From: Nitrospirota bacterium
Lineage (GTDB): Bacteria; Nitrospirota; Thermodesulfovibrionia; Thermodesulfovibrionales; JdFR-88
NCBI GenBank assembly: GCA_021789735.1
Contig: JAJYJB010000031.1
Span: 1-26,833, forward strand
Length of the DNA stretch: 26,833 nucleotides
Reading direction: 5' to 3'
A program made the position numbers and the translations under genes. Under the pieces are notes generated by a model. It did no database searches, was not told the origin of the DNA, and saw nothing but the letters and a program-made list of their open reading frames with translations. Below, piece by piece: positions 23,240 to 26,833 of the stretch. Position 1 is the stretch's first letter, and each line of letters begins with the position of its first letter.

Positions 23240-23337
23240 AAGTTTTCCCTGTTGTGTTCCGATTAGAAGATAAAAACACTTCCGCGGCTGCCGGGTGGCA
23301 GTACCGCAGGCCCCGGACTGCCGGGGGGGTTCTTTTT
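23240..23337 (+). other. Structured region with terminator downstream of zapA
   Basis: Two strong hairpins: GCGG-CTGCC with GGCAG-TA-CCGC (23284-23307, loop GGGT), then CCCCGG/CCGGGG (23311-23326, loop ACTG) followed by a T-rich run (23330-23337). The second is a rho-independent terminator. The 6S RNA gene often follows zapA, but the ~140 bases here are short and I cannot draw a 6S fold, so I call only structure plus terminator. Confidence 0.55.
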
Positions 23338-23409
23338 CCGTCTTTTGTCTTTTGAAAAATTTTTAAAAAGGTGCGGCTTAAGGCAAAAAAACAAAAAAAA
23401 ACAAAGAAC

Positions 23410-25134
23410 ATGAACCTTGTCAGAAAGAAATTCGGCGAACTGCTGGTAGATGCAAAGATAATCGACGAGCAGCAACTGGCCTATGCGCTGTCGCTCCAGA
23501 AGGAAACCAGGCAGAGGCTGGGACAGGTGCTGATAGACCTGGGCTACGCGGGCGAGCAGGAGATAGTCGAGGCCCTCTCAATTCAGCTTTCCCTGCATGT
23601 CTTCCATGGCGAAGGGGCATCGGCGGACGCGGAAATGAAGGCGCTTATACCCAAGGACCTCGCACTGAAAAAAGGCGTCCTTACAGTCTGTGTCGAAAAC
23701 CGGAAATTATACCTGGCCATGACAAACCCCCTGGATTTTCAGACCATAAACGAGATATCGTTCCGGACGGGCAGGACCTCCGTCATTCCCCTGGTGGCCG
23801 GCGAGTCCACACTCCTGGAGGCCATCGAGAAGTTTTACGGGAACACCGAGAGCGCACCCGAAGGCAAAAGCACATGGGAAGTGCTCCAGGAGATACAGGA
23901 GACCGAAAATATAGAGTTTGTGCAGGAAACCCAGGAGGATGAAAAGGACCCCAGGGACGTCTTCGGCAGTGACGACCCTCCCATTATAAGGCTTGTGACC
24001 ATTATCCTTTCAAATGCCATAAAGGCCCGTTCCAGCGACATCCATATAGAGCCCAGGGAAAAGGACGTCAGGGTCCGTTACCGCGTGGACGGAAGCCTGA
24101 GAGAGGCCCTCACCTTCCCAAACCAGATTAAAAACCATGTAATCTCCAGGATAAAGATACTGGCCAATCTGGACATCACAAAAAAAAGAACGCCGCAGGA
24201 CGGAAGCGCGTGCCTGAAAGTGGAAGGCACAAGCATAGACCTGAGGGTATCCGTGCTGCCTTCCATTCACGGAGAAAAGATCGTTATAAGGGTGCTGAAC
24301 CATAATATGGGAACCAAGAGCCTGGAGGACCTGGGCCTTCCCGAAGACACGCATGAGCGTCTCCTCAAGGCATTCTCCCAGCCCCAAGGCATGCTGCTTG
24401 TAACAGGGCCCACGGGAAGCGGCAAGACTACCACCTTATATGCCATCCTTAACCGCATACGCTCCGATTCGGAAAACATTGTGACGATCGAGGACCCCGT
24501 GGAGTACAAGATAGATAACCTCACCCAGGTCATGGTGAATGAATCAGTCGGCCTTACATTCGCAAACGCATTAAGGAGCATACTCAGGCAGGACCCGGAC
24601 ATCATAATGGTCGGGGAGATAAGGGACCTGGAGACTGCCGAAATTGCCATAAGGTCTGCCCTCACGGGCCACCTGGTTTTCAGCACCCTGCACACCAACG
24701 ACACGGTCGCCACCATAGCAAGACTTACGGATATGGGCCTGCCGCCCTATTTCATAAGCTCCGCCTTAAGCGGAATACTGGCGCAAAGGCTTCTGCGGAG
24801 GATCTGCGAAAATTGCAAGGTCCCGGCGGAGCCCCCCGTTGACACGGGCGCGGGCATCTTCGCGGGAATAAAACAGTTTTACAAGGGGGAAGGCTGTCCG
24901 GCCTGCTCCAACACCGGGTACTACGGACAGACAGGCGTATATGAATACCTGGAGGTAGGGTCTTCCCTGAAAATGCTGATCTCGGATAACAGGAACGAAG
25001 ATGCGCTTTTCGAGGCCGCAAGGCGCAATGGGTTGAAAACGCTTATGGACGCGGCAATAGCCAAAGTGGCTGCGGGCGTAACCACTCCCCAGGAAGTGCT
25101 CTCAAAGATACCGCTGCCCCGGACGGAACCCTGA
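23410..25134 (+). CDS. pilB: Type IV pilus assembly / type II secretion ATPase
   Basis: The 574-residue hexameric ATPase of the PilB/GspE family. The N-terminal MshEN domain (KKFGELLVDAKIIDEQQLAYALSLQKE...LGQVLIDLGY) can bind c-di-GMP in relatives. The core has Walker A GPTGSGKTT (333-341), the Asp box TIEDPVEY, Walker B MVGEIRDLETAEIA, the His box GHLVFSTLHTND, and a zinc-binding tetracysteine: CENC (466, 469) and CPAC (496, 499). It powers pilus or pseudopilus extension from the cytoplasm. ATG 23410 is chosen because the MshEN domain begins there; an in-frame GTG at 23371 would add 13 Lys-rich residues encoded by an A tract. No other pilus gene is nearby, so PilB and GspE cannot be separated. 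Confidence 0.88.
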   Translation: MNLVRKKFGELLVDAKIIDEQQLAYALSLQKETRQRLGQVLIDLGYAGEQEIVEALSIQLSLHVFHGEGASADAEMKALIPKDLALKKGVLTVCVENRKLYLAMTNPLDFQTINEISFRTGRTSVIPLVAGESTLLEAIEKFYGNTESAPEGKSTWEVLQEIQETENIEFVQETQEDEKDPRDVFGSDDPPIIRLVTIILSNAIKARSSDIHIEPREKDVRVRYRVDGSLREALTFPNQIKNHVISRIKILANLDITKKRTPQDGSACLKVEGTSIDLRVSVLPSIHGEKIVIRVLNHNMGTKSLEDLGLPEDTHERLLKAFSQPQGMLLVTGPTGSGKTTTLYAILNRIRSDSENIVTIEDPVEYKIDNLTQVMVNESVGLTFANALRSILRQDPDIIMVGEIRDLETAEIAIRSALTGHLVFSTLHTNDTVATIARLTDMGLPPYFISSALSGILAQRLLRRICENCKVPAEPPVDTGAGIFAGIKQFYKGEGCPACSNTGYYGQTGVYEYLEVGSSLKMLISDNRNEDALFEAARRNGLKTLMDAAIAKVAAGVTTPQEVLSKIPLPRTEP

Positions 25135-25191
25135 CGCCACTCCGGACCGTTCCTCTTCTGACAGACTGTAAAAAAAGAAATCTACGGTTTT

Positions 25192-26607
25192 CTACACCCT
25201 GAAACTTGCCGCGGCTGAGCGGGCCAGGTCCACTAGCCCGGCGGGCATCAGGCCAAGCGCAAGGACGGCACATGCCGTTATTCCCAGCGCGACCCTTGCA
25301 CCCAAAGAGCGCTCCAGCCGGAGTTCCTTCGTACCTGGTTCTCTCATATACATGTACATCACAACCCTCAGGTAGAAATAGGCGGACACGACGCTCATCA
25401 CCACGGCTATAACGGCAAGCCACAGATAGCCTGCCTTGATGACCGTGCTGAACAGGTAGAACTTCCCAGCAAAACCGGCAGTGGGAGGTATGCCGGTAAG
25501 GGAGAACATGAAGATCAGCATCAGGGCCGCCAGCAGAGGATGCGTCTTTGAAAGTCCCGAGTACTCATCCAGGTCCTCGGCCTTGACCCCTTCGGTCGTA
25601 AGCAGTGTCACTACCGTAAAAGCCCCTATGTTCATGAACGCGTATATGAACAGGTAACTCATGGCGCTTGCAAGTCCCTCCGCGCCTCCGGCCGCTATGC
25701 CCAGCAGCACGTAGCCGGCATGGGCTATGGAGGAATAGGCAAGCATCCTTTTTATGTTTGTCTGCGCTATGGCCAGGATGTTCCCCGCGACCATGCTGAG
25801 GATGGAAAGCGCTATTATGAGGCCGGTCCATTCGAAGCTCATCGGGCCCAGGGCCAGCATCAATACCCTTCCGATAATGGCAAAGCCGGCCGCCTTGGGG
25901 CCAACGGACATGAATGCGGTGACGGGCGTGGGCGAACCCTCGTAAACGTCCGGGGCCCACATATGGAAAGGCACGGCCGCTATCTTGAACCCGAAGGCCG
26001 CTACGTAAAGTATGGTAGCAAAGGCCAGAACGGGGTTGCCGGAAAGGCCATGGGACGTTATGTACGACGATACCTGGCCGATCTCCGTTGAGCCGGTAAG
26101 TCCGTAGGTAAGGGATATGCCGAAAAGAAGAAGCGCGGAGGCGAACGAGCCAAGCAGGAAATACTTCAGGGATGCTTCATTAGAGCGCAGGCTGCCGCGC
26201 AGGAAACCCGCCAGCACATATAGTGAAAGGGACATGAGCTCCAGACCAAGGTATACGGTTATAAGGTCGCCAGCCGAGGCCATCACCATCATGCCCGTGG
26301 TGGCAAAAAGCATCAGGGCGTAATATTCCCCATGTTCCGCCCCTTCCACAGCCAGATATCCGGCGGACGCAATGGCCGGCAACACAAGGCCTATCAGAAA
26401 AATGACCTTAAAAAACAGACTGTACCCGTCAGCAACGAACATGCCTCCCCATGCGGCCCCCTGGTTTCCGCCGGTAAGGGCGAAAAAAGCGCCGGCCGCG
26501 GCCGCGCAGGTGAGCAAGGCAAAGACGGATTTCCTTTTTATGACGAGGTCCAGCAGCAGGATGGCCATTGCGGACACGGCCAGGATCGCCTCTGGAAGGA
26601 TTACCAT
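25192..26607 (-). CDS. nuoN: NADH-quinone oxidoreductase subunit N
   Basis: The 471-residue antiporter-like complex I subunit has about 14 transmembrane segments. Diagnostic segments are YLGLELMSLSLYVLAGF with the conserved Glu, RSNEASLKYFLLGSFASALLLFGISLTYGLTGS with the key Lys, FHMWAPDVYEGSPTPVTAFMSVGPKAAGFA, and NIKRMLAYSSIAHAGYVLLG. It is one of the proton-pumping channels of complex I. The start at 26607 (MVILPEAILAV, SD AGGACA) is preferred over ATG 26685 because the extra 26 residues are polar and a promoter-like element overlaps them. As nuoN is normally the last gene of nuoA-N, a solitary nuoN with no nuoM on its 5' side is unusual. Confidence 0.9.
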   Translation of the reverse strand: MVILPEAILAVSAMAILLLDLVIKRKSVFALLTCAAAAGAFFALTGGNQGAAWGGMFVADGYSLFFKVIFLIGLVLPAIASAGYLAVEGAEHGEYYALMLFATTGMMVMASAGDLITVYLGLELMSLSLYVLAGFLRGSLRSNEASLKYFLLGSFASALLLFGISLTYGLTGSTEIGQVSSYITSHGLSGNPVLAFATILYVAAFGFKIAAVPFHMWAPDVYEGSPTPVTAFMSVGPKAAGFAIIGRVLMLALGPMSFEWTGLIIALSILSMVAGNILAIAQTNIKRMLAYSSIAHAGYVLLGIAAGGAEGLASAMSYLFIYAFMNIGAFTVVTLLTTEGVKAEDLDEYSGLSKTHPLLAALMLIFMFSLTGIPPTAGFAGKFYLFSTVIKAGYLWLAVIAVVMSVVSAYFYLRVVMYMYMREPGTKELRLERSLGARVALGITACAVLALGLMPAGLVDLARSAAASFRV

Positions 26608-26674
26608 AACCTGTGTCCTGAACAATGGAGATACCTTCTTTCGGGTCTGAAAAAATAAAATATTTCCATTGAGG

Positions 26675-26701
26675 ATACTATACATTCAAAACGGCTGTCA
26701 A
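26675..26701 (-). promoter_or_regulatory. Candidate promoter of nuoN
   Basis: On the minus strand TTGACA (26701-26696) is followed, after a short 15-base spacer, by TAGTAT (26680-26675). The -35 is perfect but the spacing and -10 are poor. It would give a leader of about 60 bases to the start at 26607. Confidence 0.35.
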
Positions 26702-26735
26702 TCCGCAGCAAAGATGGGTAGACATAATGTATTAA

Positions 26736-26813
26736 ACCTGTCCAACCTTAAACGCGTGGGTTAAGCTTTAAGGTTGACAAAAAGCTCAGAGCCACAATTA
26801 AGGAGGACAGGTG
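26736..26813 (+). promoter_or_regulatory. Nested inverted repeats over the control region of the last gene
   Basis: CAACCTTAAA (26743-26752) pairs with TTTAAGGTTG (26767-26776), and the adjoining ACCTGTCC (26736-26743) pairs with GGACAGGT (26806-26813), which spans from the SD end into the GTG start. A -35-like TTGACA (26774-26779) overlaps the inner repeat. It may be an operator or an RNA hairpin that hides the start codon. Confidence 0.45.
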
Positions 26814-26833
26814 AAAAATTTTAGCATGTTTAT
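26811..26833 (+). CDS. Start of an unidentified gene (cut by the window end)
   Basis: GTG at 26811 follows a good SD (AAGGAGG, 26800-26806) and opens a frame reading MKNFSMF to the window edge. Only seven codons are visible, so no function can be given. The Lys-then-hydrophobic start is compatible with a signal peptide but proves nothing. Its upstream region carries nested inverted repeats. Confidence 0.6.

Noticed and set aside
23197..23370. 6S RNA (ssrS) after zapA
   Set aside because: The position fits, but I cannot form the long closing stem with an open central bulge, and the space is shorter than usual.
1..26833. CRISPR array or prophage
   Set aside because: No regularly spaced repeats, integrase, or phage structural genes were seen; the repeats present are pairs, not arrays.

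Overview
The window is a 26.8 kb chromosomal segment of an anaerobic or microaerophilic, didermic bacterium. It carries an ADP-forming acyl-CoA synthetase, a tungstate-binding lipoprotein remnant, a LolD-type ATPase, a type IV pilus/type II secretion ATPase, NuoN, a c-type haem protein and two genes read through in-frame UGA codons as selenocysteine. Moderately high GC, frequent AGG and AUA codons and this gene mix suggest Nitrospirota or Desulfobacterota; that placement is inference.

Layout. At 1-1170 lie the end of the alpha and all of the beta subunit of an ADP-forming acyl-CoA synthetase. At 1188-2843, minus strand, are two decayed genes, a tupA-like lipoprotein and a hybrid histidine kinase, each with frame-breaking internal deletions. 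At 2922-6759, minus strand, are a P-type cation ATPase and a Glu/Leu-type amino-acid dehydrogenase. At 6850-7411 a small CxxC protein lies between AT-rich inverted repeats. At 7462-8088 is a selenocysteine peroxiredoxin, followed by an ABC-2 exporter (8341-9951) and a YeeE/YedE-family transporter with selenocysteine in the second of its two Cys-gate motifs (10042-11136). At 11481-15342 a secreted beta-propeller carrying one CXXCH haem site is followed by an FtsX-type permease, a TPR lipoprotein and an ABC ATPase. At 15375-19356, minus strand, are trpE-trpG-trpD and lolD. At 19357-20372 are tRNA-Gly(GCC), tRNA-Cys(GCA), a dispersed palindromic repeat and IS21-like end repeats. At 20373-25134 are a lytic transglycosylase, a small coiled-coil protein, zapA and pilB/gspE. 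At 25192-26607, minus strand, is nuoN, and a new plus-strand gene starts at 26811.

The most notable content is the pair of selenoproteins. Both look like truncated or broken ORFs unless the UGA is decoded. UGA terminates other genes here (for example trpG), so it is not globally reassigned. The YeeE gene has its own promoter and terminator and a stem-loop after the UGA that closely resembles the E. coli fdhF SECIS. The second candidate system is the uncharacterised propeller-cytochrome/ABC/TPR-lipoprotein group. All conclusions come from reading the sequence; no searches were run.
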